A stretch of DNA of 64,000 nucleotides, taken from JAYEHL01 sp041653935 (lineage in GTDB: Bacteria > Chloroflexota > Dehalococcoidia > E44-bin15). Numbering within the stretch: the stretch's first letter is position 1; the number at the start of each line of letters is the position of its first letter. The position numbers and the translations under genes are program-made. The stretch covers positions 1-64,000 of the forward strand of contig JBAZEO010000005.1 in assembly GCA_041653935.1 (NCBI GenBank), read 5' to 3'. The notes below the pieces were generated by a model. It made no database searches. It was not told the origin of the DNA and worked only from the letters and a program-made list of their open reading frames with translations. This document shows, piece after piece, positions 1 through 9,016 of this stretch.

Positions 1-56
1 CCGTATTTAGGGAGTTCATTAAAATAATGGCACTTTAAGAGGTCCAATCGGGAGGT

Positions 57-83
57 AAAAACCCCATTTGGCGAATGGGGGTT
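57..83. other. Hairpin in left intergenic region
   Basis: CCCCATT and AATGGGG form a 7-bp stem around a 5-base loop. It could be a terminator of a gene lying left of the window or a structured leader. There is no clear T-run, so the function is unassigned. The stretch 1-299 otherwise holds no recognisable gene. Confidence 0.35.
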
Positions 84-151
84 GTGCTAAAATTGAGCGT
101 AAGTTACCCCAAAGTGGCGAAGTCAGGCTCCCAATCTGGTATAGGGAAGTC

Positions 152-515
152 TCTGAAGATTTTCGAACGCTCATTACAACAACCTCGAAACCTGCCCGGA
201 CGATTGCCGATCACCATCATGCTCATACGGAGTGCCTGGCGTGAAGTGCAATAACCGGTCAAGCCTCATTCACCAGATCTGAAAAAAGGGGTAGAGAAGT
301 TAAGGCAGGGATTTTACCATATTATACGAAAGAGCCCCTATCCATATCAGGGATGAAAACACCGCAGCCCATTCCAGACCGGGAACCGGAACGGTCGTAT
401 GAAACGCCCCGAGGATGTCCTTGTACATTAAAAGAACCTGAACAAATGCCAGATCGATGAACACAACCACAACGCCATAATAACCAACCCATCGCATAAA
501 CCGGGGATGGGTGAA
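152..515 (-). pseudogene. Truncated duplicate of the DUF998 gene 3' region
   Basis: About 360 bp here closely match 14332-14692, including the downstream non-coding part. On the minus strand 300-497 still encodes the last 65 residues of a DUF998-type membrane protein (MRWVGYYGVVVVFID..., two hydrophobic segments). The intact relative is at 14476-15120. Similarity stops abruptly at about 515, where an unrelated reading frame is joined on. It is a 5'-truncated duplicate and very unlikely to be functional. Confidence 0.8.
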
Positions 516-871
516 TAGGAGTCCAGTTCAGGGTCGTGAATGCACGTACCAACGTGTGCGGTGGCAAGCGGTGCACTGCCCATGCGGATGGCAACGCCGG
601 CATCGAAACCCGCCTTGGTATCGTACTTCTCGCTCGTGTTGCCGCACTTTTTCGCATTCACGTCTTCCCAGACGAGTACGGCGCCATAGGTGCGTTTGGT
701 GATCGCGACAGCTGCCAGGGTCTCACCTGATACGGTATACGTAGTGCAGCTGAACGGGTTGCCCGATACGACGGCATCGACAATCGTATCGAATGCCACG
801 GCATCGGCAATGGGAGTCGTAAGTTCGCGGGTTGCTGACTTGACCACCGATTTCGGAACAAAATCTGACAT
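428..871 (-). CDS. Unknown protein, chimeric at its 3' end
   Basis: The frame starts at an ATG at 871 (MSDFVPKSVV...); a TTG at 892 in the same frame is a weaker start. About 115 residues look like a small soluble protein (SGNPFSCTTYTV, GAVLVWEDVNAKKCG, KAGFDAGVAIRMGSAPLATA). The frame then runs out of phase into the duplicated DUF998 tail, so the last ~30 residues (IPGLCDGLVIMALWL...) are junk made by the junction near 515. I do not recognise the family. It may be a 3'-truncated gene. Coding potential of the first part is plausible because the frame is open and its composition is protein-like. Confidence 0.45.
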   Translation of the reverse strand: MSDFVPKSVVKSATRELTTPIADAVAFDTIVDAVVSGNPFSCTTYTVSGETLAAVAITKRTYGAVLVWEDVNAKKCGNTSEKYDTKAGFDAGVAIRMGSAPLATAHVGTCIHDPELDSYSPIPGLCDGLVIMALWLCSSIWHLFRFF

Positions 872-892
872 GGTTGTGGTAATCTTGCCCAA

Positions 893-1392
893 TTTAAGGG
901 CAGATACAATATGCGACAGAAAGTGGTATATCCTTTATCCCGTATGGTGAATTGCTGCACGGAGCGTGGTGGGTTTGACGATCGGAGGCTATTGAGAAAA
1001 ATGGGAAGTGCCGGGATCATTCCGCACGTCACAACCATTAAGACAATACACACCATTCCATCACATACTGATGCACCCGATGAAATGTCACGGGATCACA
1101 CGTACACTCCAAAGACAGCGGGAGTTTTTAGCCGATCATCAAGCCTACAACAATGAACGCATCAAAGGACGTGCCTATATCGGGTGACAGGATTATTGTG
1201 CAGGATATCTGAATTGGACACTGCCCCACTCCAATCACCCATTCCTGGTGAAACAATGGAAAAAATCAAAACAAGCCCCTGCATCGATCACACATCAAGT
1301 CAGTTCTTTTTCTTTTTGATGGACACGGTCACACCGCCCGGTACTCCGGGAGCGGTATGGTCACCCGGCACGCGGGTTAGGAAGGATGTGTG
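893..1392. other. Intergenic region, no gene seen
   Basis: About 500 bp between the leftward ORF and the first kinase. Short open frames here have no domain-like features. A pyrimidine-rich run lies around 1305-1318 and a purine-rich ribosome-binding stretch (AGGAAGGATG) just before the kinase start. The promoter of the kinase operon must lie here, but I cannot place a convincing TATA box. Confidence 0.5.
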
Positions 1393-4300
1393 ATGACGGC
1401 AGCTATCCGGGTCCTCTATGTCGATGATGAACCCGATCTTCTTGATCTCGGCAAGCAGTATTTAGAGATGTCCGGCGCTTTCGTCGTAAACACAGCAATA
1501 AGCGCACCCAGCGCGATCCTGTTGCTTGAGCAGAAAAAATTCGATGCCATCGTCTCCGATTACCAGATGCCTGGCATGGACGGCATCCAGTTTCTTGTTT
1601 GTGTGCGGACACGTTTTGGATCGATTCCGTTCATACTGTTTACCGGCAAAGGCAGGGAAGATGTGATCATCCAGGCAATCAACAGCGGGGCGGACTTCTA
1701 CCTCCAGAAAGGAGGTGATCCCATGGCACAGTTTGCTGAACTCTCGCACAAAATCACGTCTGCGGCATCCCGGAAACGGGCTGAGGATTCGCTCCGGAAA
1801 AGCGAGGCGAAATACCGGCATTTGATCGAACACTCGGATGAGGCAATTATTGTGGCACAGGACGGGATGCTGAAGCTCGTTAATCCCCGTGTGATTGAAT
1901 TCACCGGTTACTCGGAGCAGGAACTTCTGTCTATGTCGTTTCTCGAGTTTATCCATCCGGATGACCGTGCCATGGTCGGCGAGCGGTACCAGAAGCGAGT
2001 GCATGGCGAAGAGGCACCCTCCCGCTACCGATTCAGCCTGAGTCCAAAAGCCGGGGACACCCGGTGGGTAGAACTCAGCGTCGTCGCGATACACTGGGAA
2101 GGACGCCCTGCCACATTGAATTTTTTAACCGATATCACGGAGCGCAAGCGGGCTGAAGATGCGCTCAGGGAGAGTGAAGAGCGATACCGGAATGTTGTCG
2201 AGGACCAGACCGAGTTCATCTGCCGGTTTCTCCCGGATGGAACCCATGTCTTTGTGAACGAGGCATACTGCCGGTACTTTGGGAAAACCCGTGAGGAGAT
2301 CATCGGGCACCGGTTCCGACCACGTATACCTCTGGAAGACCGGGAGAGTGTTGCCCGCCTTTTTGCATCCCTCACCCCCGGACATCCGGTAGAGATTGTC
2401 GATCAACGGATCATCATGCCGGATGGTAGCATCCGGTGGCAGCGGTGGAGCGACCGGGCGATCTTTTCTGCCGATGGCAGCCTGAAAGAGTACCAGTCAG
2501 TCGGCAGGGATATCACCGACAGGAAACGCGACGAAGAGGAACTCCAGGAGCGTGAGGAAAAGTTCCGCACGCTTGCTGAAAGCAGCCCGGATTATATCAT
2601 GCGGTATGACAAGCACTGTCGACATACGTACATGAACCCGGCAGGACTTCGGGTTGCAGGACTGACCGAAGACCAGATACTCGGAAAAACCCACCGTGAA
2701 AGTGGGTTTGACGAAAACCTGAGCCGTTTCTGGGAAGAGAAGATCACCGGCGTCTTTACGACTAAAAAACCCTATCAGACCCAGTTTACCTGGGATAGTG
2801 TCAATGGACGCGTGGTGCTTGACTGGATGCTGACACCGGAATTCTCTCTTGATGGTACGGTTCGATCAGTACTTGGTATCGCAAGAGATATTACGCAATT
2901 CAAAAAATCTGAAGAAGAACTTTTAAGAAAAAATGAGGAACTTCATGCCTCCAACGAACAAATCTCGGCAACTGAAGAGGAATTACGACAACAGGTTGAA
3001 GAGATTACCGGCACACAGCAGGCACTCCGGGCGAGCGAAGAACGGTACCACAGCTTGTTTGAAGGTGTGCCTATCGGTCTCTACCGTACTACCCCATCGG
3101 GACAGATCCTAGATATCAACCCGGCGCTTGTACGGTTGCTCTGCTATCCTGATCGTGAATCGCTCCTCGCAGTCAATGTTTCTGACCTCTATGCAGACCC
3201 CGGGGATCGCAACCGGTGGCAAGCCCTTGTCGGGCGTGAAGGAGTAGTGCGTAATTTCGAAGTGCAGTTCCGCACATATGACGGAACAGTTATCTGGGTA
3301 CGGGACACCAGCGAAGCCGTCTGCGATGATACGGGTCATGTAATATATTATAACGGGAACGTCGAAGACATCACCGAACGCAAGGAGGCAAACGAAGCCC
3401 TCATGGAGAGCGAGGAGCAGTACAGGACGCTCGTTACATCCGTTAATGAAGCGATCATCCTCCAGGAGAAGACCGGTGAGATCCTGACCTGGAATAGCGC
3501 CGCAGAACAGTTATTTGGCGTTACCGCAAAGGAAGTGCTGGGACATACAGAAACCAGCCGGAAGTGGAAGACCATCCGGGAAGACGGGACAGAGTTTCCG
3601 GATGCCGAACACCCGTCCATGCATACCCTCGCGACCGGAGAGGCAGCAAAGAACGTCGTCATGGGTATCACGAGCGTTCAAGGGAAATTTTCATGGGTCA
3701 ACATCAACACAAACCCGCTCTTCCGGCAGGGTGAAACAAAACCCTATGCGGTCGTCATCTCTTTGTTGGATATCACCGAACGCAAACAGGCAGAAGTGGC
3801 GCTCGTGGAGAGCGAAAACCGGTATCGGATGCTGATTGAAAAAGCAAATGAAGTGATTTTTATAATCCAGGATGGCAGGATATGTTTTGGAAATCCAAAA
3901 CTCGAACAGATTGGCAAGTATACCATGGAGGAACTTGCCCAAAAACCATTCCTGGAATTCGTTCACCCCGAAGACCGTGCATTGGTTGGGGAACAACACA
4001 TACTACGTCTTGCCGGAGAGTCTCTGAAAGACAATTATGCATTCCGGATAGTTTCCAAAGAAGGATCCGTACTCTGGATGGATATCAATGCCAGCCTGAT
4101 TACCTGGAACAGACGACCCGCCGTCCTTGTCCTCCTCTCGGATATCACCGACCGTAAACATGCGGAGGAGGCGCTGCGGGAAGGAGAGCGAAGAATGCAG
4201 GACATCATCAGTTTCCTCCCGGATGCAACCCTTGTCATTGACAAAAACGGGACGGTACTGGCATGGAACCATGCGATGGAGGAGATGACGGGCGTCCCTG

Positions 4301-5268
4301 TAGGAGAGATGATTGGGAAAGCACATTATGAATATGCCCTCCCGTTCTACCACGAACGGCGTCCCATCATGGTCGATCTCATCCTTCACGACGACCCGGT
4401 AGTTGCTGCAAAATATCCGTTCATAAAAAAGGAAGGTAATTCCTTACTCTCCGAGATCTTTATCCCGCATTTCAATAACGGCAGGGGAGCACATCTTTGG
4501 TTTACAGCATCCCCGCTCTATGACGCAAACGGAAATATTTCAGGGGTAATCGAATCCATCCGGGACATCACCGACCGAAAGCGGGCTGAAAATACGATTA
4601 AGTCTGCGCTTGCAGAGAAAGAAGTCCTCCTCCGGGAGATCCACCACCGGGTGAAGAACAACCTTGCCGGGATAATTTCGTTAATCGATCTCCAGATCGG
4701 CTCCGTTTCCGACCCGGTGGTTATCACCCTCTTAAAAGATCTCGAGACCCGGATCCGGAGCATGGCGCTTGTCCATGAATCGCTCTACCAGTCAGACGAT
4801 CTCGCTCACATCAGTTTCAAACACTATACCGAAGAACTGACCCGGTACCTGTTCCAGGCGTACGGGGCACAAACCAATATCCGGTGCAGGATCGAGATGG
4901 GAGATGTCACGATGTCCATCGAGACTGCCATCCCCTGCGGATTGGTCATGAGCGAGATCGTCACCAACTCGTTAAAATATGCATTCCCGCACACATTCTC
5001 CTGCGAAGACATCCGCGGGGAGCCCTGCACCCTTGCACTCACCCTGCACCGCGAGAGCAACGACTATCTCCTCACAATCACAGATAACGGCACAGGGATC
5101 CCGGAAGGGAACGATGTCAGCACGTCCCACTCGCTCGGGTTGTTTTTGATCAGGTTCATTGTGGAGCACCAGCTGCAGGGGAATCTTGAGATAAATACTG
5201 CGGCAGGAACAGCGTATACGATCCGGTTCCTGGTGCCGGAAGTCAAGGAGCGAAATAACGATGAATAA
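1393..5268 (+). CDS. REC-7xPAS-HisKA_2 sensor histidine kinase
   Basis: Cytoplasmic sensor kinase of about 1291 residues with no membrane segment. Order seen: receiver domain 1-125 (phosphoacceptor Asp in VSDYQMPGMDG); seven PAS domains starting near 140, 263, 389, 550, 675, 808 and 933, each ending in DITxRKxAE; a coiled coil near 505-550 (ASNEQISATEEELRQQ); HisKA_2-type dimerisation domain near 1080 (EIHHRVKNNLAGIISL, His phosphoacceptor); HATPase with ITDNGTGIPE and a C-terminal G-box. GTG at 1390 is directly followed by ATG at 1393; AGGAAGG precedes, and I take the ATG. It overlaps the next gene by 8 nt, so it is co-transcribed. The ligands of the PAS domains cannot be told. HisKA_2 kinases usually phosphorylate the REC type found at the start of the next gene. 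Confidence 0.92.
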   Translation: MTAAIRVLYVDDEPDLLDLGKQYLEMSGAFVVNTAISAPSAILLLEQKKFDAIVSDYQMPGMDGIQFLVCVRTRFGSIPFILFTGKGREDVIIQAINSGADFYLQKGGDPMAQFAELSHKITSAASRKRAEDSLRKSEAKYRHLIEHSDEAIIVAQDGMLKLVNPRVIEFTGYSEQELLSMSFLEFIHPDDRAMVGERYQKRVHGEEAPSRYRFSLSPKAGDTRWVELSVVAIHWEGRPATLNFLTDITERKRAEDALRESEERYRNVVEDQTEFICRFLPDGTHVFVNEAYCRYFGKTREEIIGHRFRPRIPLEDRESVARLFASLTPGHPVEIVDQRIIMPDGSIRWQRWSDRAIFSADGSLKEYQSVGRDITDRKRDEEELQEREEKFRTLAESSPDYIMRYDKHCRHTYMNPAGLRVAGLTEDQILGKTHRESGFDENLSRFWEEKITGVFTTKKPYQTQFTWDSVNGRVVLDWMLTPEFSLDGTVRSVLGIARDITQFKKSEEELLRKNEELHASNEQISATEEELRQQVEEITGTQQALRASEERYHSLFEGVPIGLYRTTPSGQILDINPALVRLLCYPDRESLLAVNVSDLYADPGDRNRWQALVGREGVVRNFEVQFRTYDGTVIWVRDTSEAVCDDTGHVIYYNGNVEDITERKEANEALMESEEQYRTLVTSVNEAIILQEKTGEILTWNSAAEQLFGVTAKEVLGHTETSRKWKTIREDGTEFPDAEHPSMHTLATGEAAKNVVMGITSVQGKFSWVNINTNPLFRQGETKPYAVVISLLDITERKQAEVALVESENRYRMLIEKANEVIFIIQDGRICFGNPKLEQIGKYTMEELAQKPFLEFVHPEDRALVGEQHILRLAGESLKDNYAFRIVSKEGSVLWMDINASLITWNRRPAVLVLLSDITDRKHAEEALREGERRMQDIISFLPDATLVIDKNGTVLAWNHAMEEMTGVPVGEMIGKAHYEYALPFYHERRPIMVDLILHDDPVVAAKYPFIKKEGNSLLSEIFIPHFNNGRGAHLWFTASPLYDANGNISGVIESIRDITDRKRAENTIKSALAEKEVLLREIHHRVKNNLAGIISLIDLQIGSVSDPVVITLLKDLETRIRSMALVHESLYQSDDLAHISFKHYTEELTRYLFQAYGAQTNIRCRIEMGDVTMSIETAIPCGLVMSEIVTNSLKYAFPHTFSCEDIRGEPCTLALTLHRESNDYLLTITDNGTGIPEGNDVSTSHSLGLFLIRFIVEHQLQGNLEINTAAGTAYTIRFLVPEVKERNNDE

Positions 5269-8200
5269 GTCCAGTATCCTTGTAGTTGAAGACGAAGCCC
5301 TCATCGCAGCAGACCTTGTCCAAACCCTCTTTTCGCTTGGGTATAAGGTTCACAAACCGGTTGCCACCGGAGAGGATGCGATTCGTTCAGCAAAAACTAA
5401 AAAACCCGATCTTGTCCTCATGGACATCAAGCTGATCGGGGATATGGACGGAATAGAAACCGCAGAGAAGATCCGGGCATTCGCGGACATCCCTATTGTG
5501 TACCTCACCGCTTTTACTGACGACACGCGCCTCTCAAAGGCACAGCTCACAGAACCGTACGGCTATATTCTAAAACCCGCCCATAAACACGTACTCCATG
5601 GTACCATCGAGATGGCGCTGTACAAACATGCGCTCGACAGGAAACTCAAAGAGAGCGAGGAGAAGTTCAGGACCCTCGCGGAGTCATGTCCGTTTGCAAT
5701 TGCGATCTACCAGGGGGAATACTGGGTATATACAAATCCCGCCGGGGAACAGATATCTGGCTACTCTGCCGATGAACTCTATACCATGCACTACTGGGAC
5801 TTTGTGGCTCCCGAGTTCCAGTCGTTCGTTAAAGAAAGCGGCAAAAAGCGGCAGACCCGCGAATCCGTGCCAAGATCCTATGATTTCCGGATCATCACAA
5901 AAGACGGTAGCGAGAAATGGATTGCACTCTCAGGGAGCTCGATCATATTCCGAGAGAGACCCGCAGGTCTGATCACTGTTGTCGATATCACCGACCGGAA
6001 ACGGGCAGAGGCAGCACTTAAAGATGCGGCGCTTCGCTGGCAGAGCACATTCGACTCGACTCAGGATGCCATCTGTATCATTGATGCTGACCAGAGAATA
6101 GTAATGTGCAACCGCATGATGCAGGATATTGTTGCTGCAAAGAATATTCGTGACCTTGTCGGGCTGCACTGCTTCGAAGTAGTGCATAAAACAATGGGCT
6201 CAATCCCCGGCTGCCCGTTTGTCCGGATGCGGGATTCACGTACACGGGAGCAGATGGAACTGAAGATAGGCAAGCATTGGTTTCTCGTTGCCGTTGACCC
6301 GATTCTGGATGAAACAGGGAAACTTGTCGGCGCAGTTCACAATATCCGGGACATCACCGAACGCAAGCACATGGAAGAAGTACTCAAGAAGAGCGAAGAG
6401 CAGTACCGGACTCTGGCAGCAAACCTCCCCGAGATTGTGTACCGTGTCTACCTGAAGGAAAATGGCAGGATGCGGTTCTTCAACGATCAGGTCGTCGCTC
6501 TGACGGGTTATACTGAACCAGAACTGAGCGAGGGCACCATATGTTCGATTGAACCGTTGATCCATGCTGATGATCGCCAGAAGGTTGTTGCGACTGTCGA
6601 AAAGGCAATCACTGATGGCGGGATATTTGCTGTGGAGTACCGTCTCATTCACAAGGATGGTTCAATCCGCTCCTTCAATGAACGGGGACGCATTATCTAC
6701 GGGAATGAAAACGAACCGCTGTATATTGACGGCATGATTCAGGATGTCACAGAGCGAAAAAAGATAGAAGATACACTCCGCAAGAGTAAAGAGCAATACC
6801 ACTCCCTTCTGGAGAATGTGCCGGAACTTATCCTTGTGCACCGGAACGACATCATCCTGTACACAAATCCTGCGGCTGTAAAAACACTAGGGTACCAGCC
6901 GTATGAAGCGCTCAACAGGCAGGTATCAGATTTCATCGCTCCGGAATTCCATGAGCGCGTTGCAGCCGCAATACGCCGGAGAATAAGCGGCGAACAGGTT
7001 GCACCCTATGAGATTGAGGTTGTGGGAAAGGATGGTAACCGGAGAACAATGATCATCAACGGTTGCCAGATCGAGTTCGAGGGTGCACCCGCAGTCCTCA
7101 TCATCCTTGTCGACATCACGGATCGTAAGAAGATGGAAGAGGCGATCAGACAAAAAGAAGTGGAGTTACATGACATTTTAGAGGGGTCACCTATCCCAAA
7201 TTTTGTCATCGACCGCGATCATCGGGTCATCTCGTGGAACAAAGCACTTGAAGAGGCTACCGGTTTTACGGCAGCAGACATGATCGGGACAACACGGCAC
7301 TGGCAGGCATTCTATGATCGGAAACGACCGTGCCTTGCTGACCTTTTAGTAGACGAGAAGACCGAGACCATTCTGGAATGGTATACCGGGAAGATTGATA
7401 CAGTCCGGCTGGCAGGTGGTGCCTATGATGGGACTGATTTCTTCCCCACGCTGGGAGATGAGGGGAAATGGCTCCGCTTTTCCGCTTCCGTGATCCGGGA
7501 TGCTGGCGGGAAGGTGATCGGCGCTGTCGAAACACTCCAGGACATTACCGAGCAAAAACAGTCAGCGGAAAAGATCCGCACACTCCAGCAGTTCCAGCAG
7601 AGCATCATAGAGGGCGCGAATGTCTGGATCAGCGTTCTCGACGCCAAAGGGACGATCCTTGTCTGGAACACCACCGCTGAACAGATCAGCGGGTATCCTG
7701 CCCAGGATGTGATCGGAAAGAATACTGTCTGGAAACAGCTCTATCCCGACCCGGTGTACCGGAAGCACGTCGTGGAAAATATTTTTGCCATTATCAAAAA
7801 GAACTCCTTTGTTGAGAACTTCGAAACCTGTATGCGTACGAAAAGCGGCGATGAGAAGATCATCGGGTGGAACACCCAGCCCCTCAGAGATGCATCCGGG
7901 ACACCAACGCAGTTCATCGCTATCGGGCAGGACAATACCGGACGGAGACAAGCGGAAGAGCGGATTAATGCTCTCAGACAGTTTGAGGAGAGTGTGATAA
8001 AGAATGCGAACATCTGGATATCGGTGCTGGACGGAAAAGGGACCGTGAGTGTCTGGAACCGGGCGGCAGAAGAGATCAGCGGGTACACCGCTCGCGAGGT
8101 GATCGGGAATAACGCTGTCTGGAGCTGGATGTACCCGGACAAGGAGTACCGGCGCACGGTCACGGCAACAATCAAGGCGGTGCTTGGAGCCAACAAGTAT

Positions 8201-9016
8201 CTGGAAAATTTCGAGACCCGTATCCGGACTAAAGACGGGCATGAGCGGATCATCTGGTGGAACACCCGTACCCTGCAGGACGTTCCCGGTCTTCGCGAGA
8301 CCTTCATTGCCATAGGGAAGGATGTCACCGAGCAGAAGAGGCTTTCTGATGCGGTGATGCTCGCGAATAAGAAACTGAACCTGCTATCGGGCATTACCCG
8401 ACACGACATAAAAAACCAGCTCATGGCGCTTATGGCATACCTGGATCTCTCCCGTGATGGGTTCGGGTCTCTGGCACAGCAGGCAGATTATATCAAAAAA
8501 GCCCAGCAGATCGCGGGAACGATCGATCGCCAGATCAACTTAACCAAGGATTATGAGGAGATCGGGGTGAAGATGCCATCCTGGCAGAACGTGAATGCTC
8601 AGGTCCAACAAGCGATCACGGCACTTCGGGTACAGGGTGTTCAAGTGGCTATCGATTGTCCTGATATCGACATATTTGCCGATCCCCTGATCGAGAAGGT
8701 CTTTTACAACCTGCTCGATAATGCCTTACGGTATGGCGGGGAGCGGATGACAACAGTCCGGTTCTCTGCCCGGAATGCTGACTCCGGGTTGATGATTCAA
8801 TGCGAAGATGATGGAGAGGGTATCAAAGCAGAGGATAAATCCCGTCTTTTCTCCCGGGGTTTTGGGAAACATACCGGTCTTGGTCTCTTCCTCTCACGGG
8901 AGATCCTCGCGATCACCGGCATCACGATCACCGAGACCGGCATACCGGGTAAAGGCGCACGGTTCGAGATTGTGGTGCCGAAAGGAATGTGGCGGATGAA
9001 AGGAGTAAATACGTGA
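5261..9016 (+). CDS. REC-7xPAS-HATPase sensor histidine kinase
   Basis: 1251 residues, cytoplasmic. Receiver domain at 1-125 (LVVEDEAL; phosphoacceptor Asp in LVLMDIKL; PIVYLTA) is of the kind that normally pairs with HisKA_2 kinases such as the gene just upstream. Seven PAS domains begin near 133, 260, 380, 513, 635, 778 and 910; the last two (ANVWISVLD / ANIWISVLD) are close duplicates. The phosphoacceptor region near 1043 reads LLSGITRHDIKNQLMAL, with His in the RHD triad, followed by HATPase with CEDDGEGI and GLGLFLSREILAITGI. The start overlaps the upstream stop by 8 nt. Its own stop TGA overlaps the ATG of the next gene (TGATG). It may act as a phospho-hub between kinases 1 and 3, by inference. 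Confidence 0.92.
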   Translation: MNKSSILVVEDEALIAADLVQTLFSLGYKVHKPVATGEDAIRSAKTKKPDLVLMDIKLIGDMDGIETAEKIRAFADIPIVYLTAFTDDTRLSKAQLTEPYGYILKPAHKHVLHGTIEMALYKHALDRKLKESEEKFRTLAESCPFAIAIYQGEYWVYTNPAGEQISGYSADELYTMHYWDFVAPEFQSFVKESGKKRQTRESVPRSYDFRIITKDGSEKWIALSGSSIIFRERPAGLITVVDITDRKRAEAALKDAALRWQSTFDSTQDAICIIDADQRIVMCNRMMQDIVAAKNIRDLVGLHCFEVVHKTMGSIPGCPFVRMRDSRTREQMELKIGKHWFLVAVDPILDETGKLVGAVHNIRDITERKHMEEVLKKSEEQYRTLAANLPEIVYRVYLKENGRMRFFNDQVVALTGYTEPELSEGTICSIEPLIHADDRQKVVATVEKAITDGGIFAVEYRLIHKDGSIRSFNERGRIIYGNENEPLYIDGMIQDVTERKKIEDTLRKSKEQYHSLLENVPELILVHRNDIILYTNPAAVKTLGYQPYEALNRQVSDFIAPEFHERVAAAIRRRISGEQVAPYEIEVVGKDGNRRTMIINGCQIEFEGAPAVLIILVDITDRKKMEEAIRQKEVELHDILEGSPIPNFVIDRDHRVISWNKALEEATGFTAADMIGTTRHWQAFYDRKRPCLADLLVDEKTETILEWYTGKIDTVRLAGGAYDGTDFFPTLGDEGKWLRFSASVIRDAGGKVIGAVETLQDITEQKQSAEKIRTLQQFQQSIIEGANVWISVLDAKGTILVWNTTAEQISGYPAQDVIGKNTVWKQLYPDPVYRKHVVENIFAIIKKNSFVENFETCMRTKSGDEKIIGWNTQPLRDASGTPTQFIAIGQDNTGRRQAEERINALRQFEESVIKNANIWISVLDGKGTVSVWNRAAEEISGYTAREVIGNNAVWSWMYPDKEYRRTVTATIKAVLGANKYLENFETRIRTKDGHERIIWWNTRTLQDVPGLRETFIAIGKDVTEQKRLSDAVMLANKKLNLLSGITRHDIKNQLMALMAYLDLSRDGFGSLAQQADYIKKAQQIAGTIDRQINLTKDYEEIGVKMPSWQNVNAQVQQAITALRVQGVQVAIDCPDIDIFADPLIEKVFYNLLDNALRYGGERMTTVRFSARNADSGLMIQCEDDGEGIKAEDKSRLFSRGFGKHTGLGLFLSREILAITGITITETGIPGKGARFEIVVPKGMWRMKGVNT

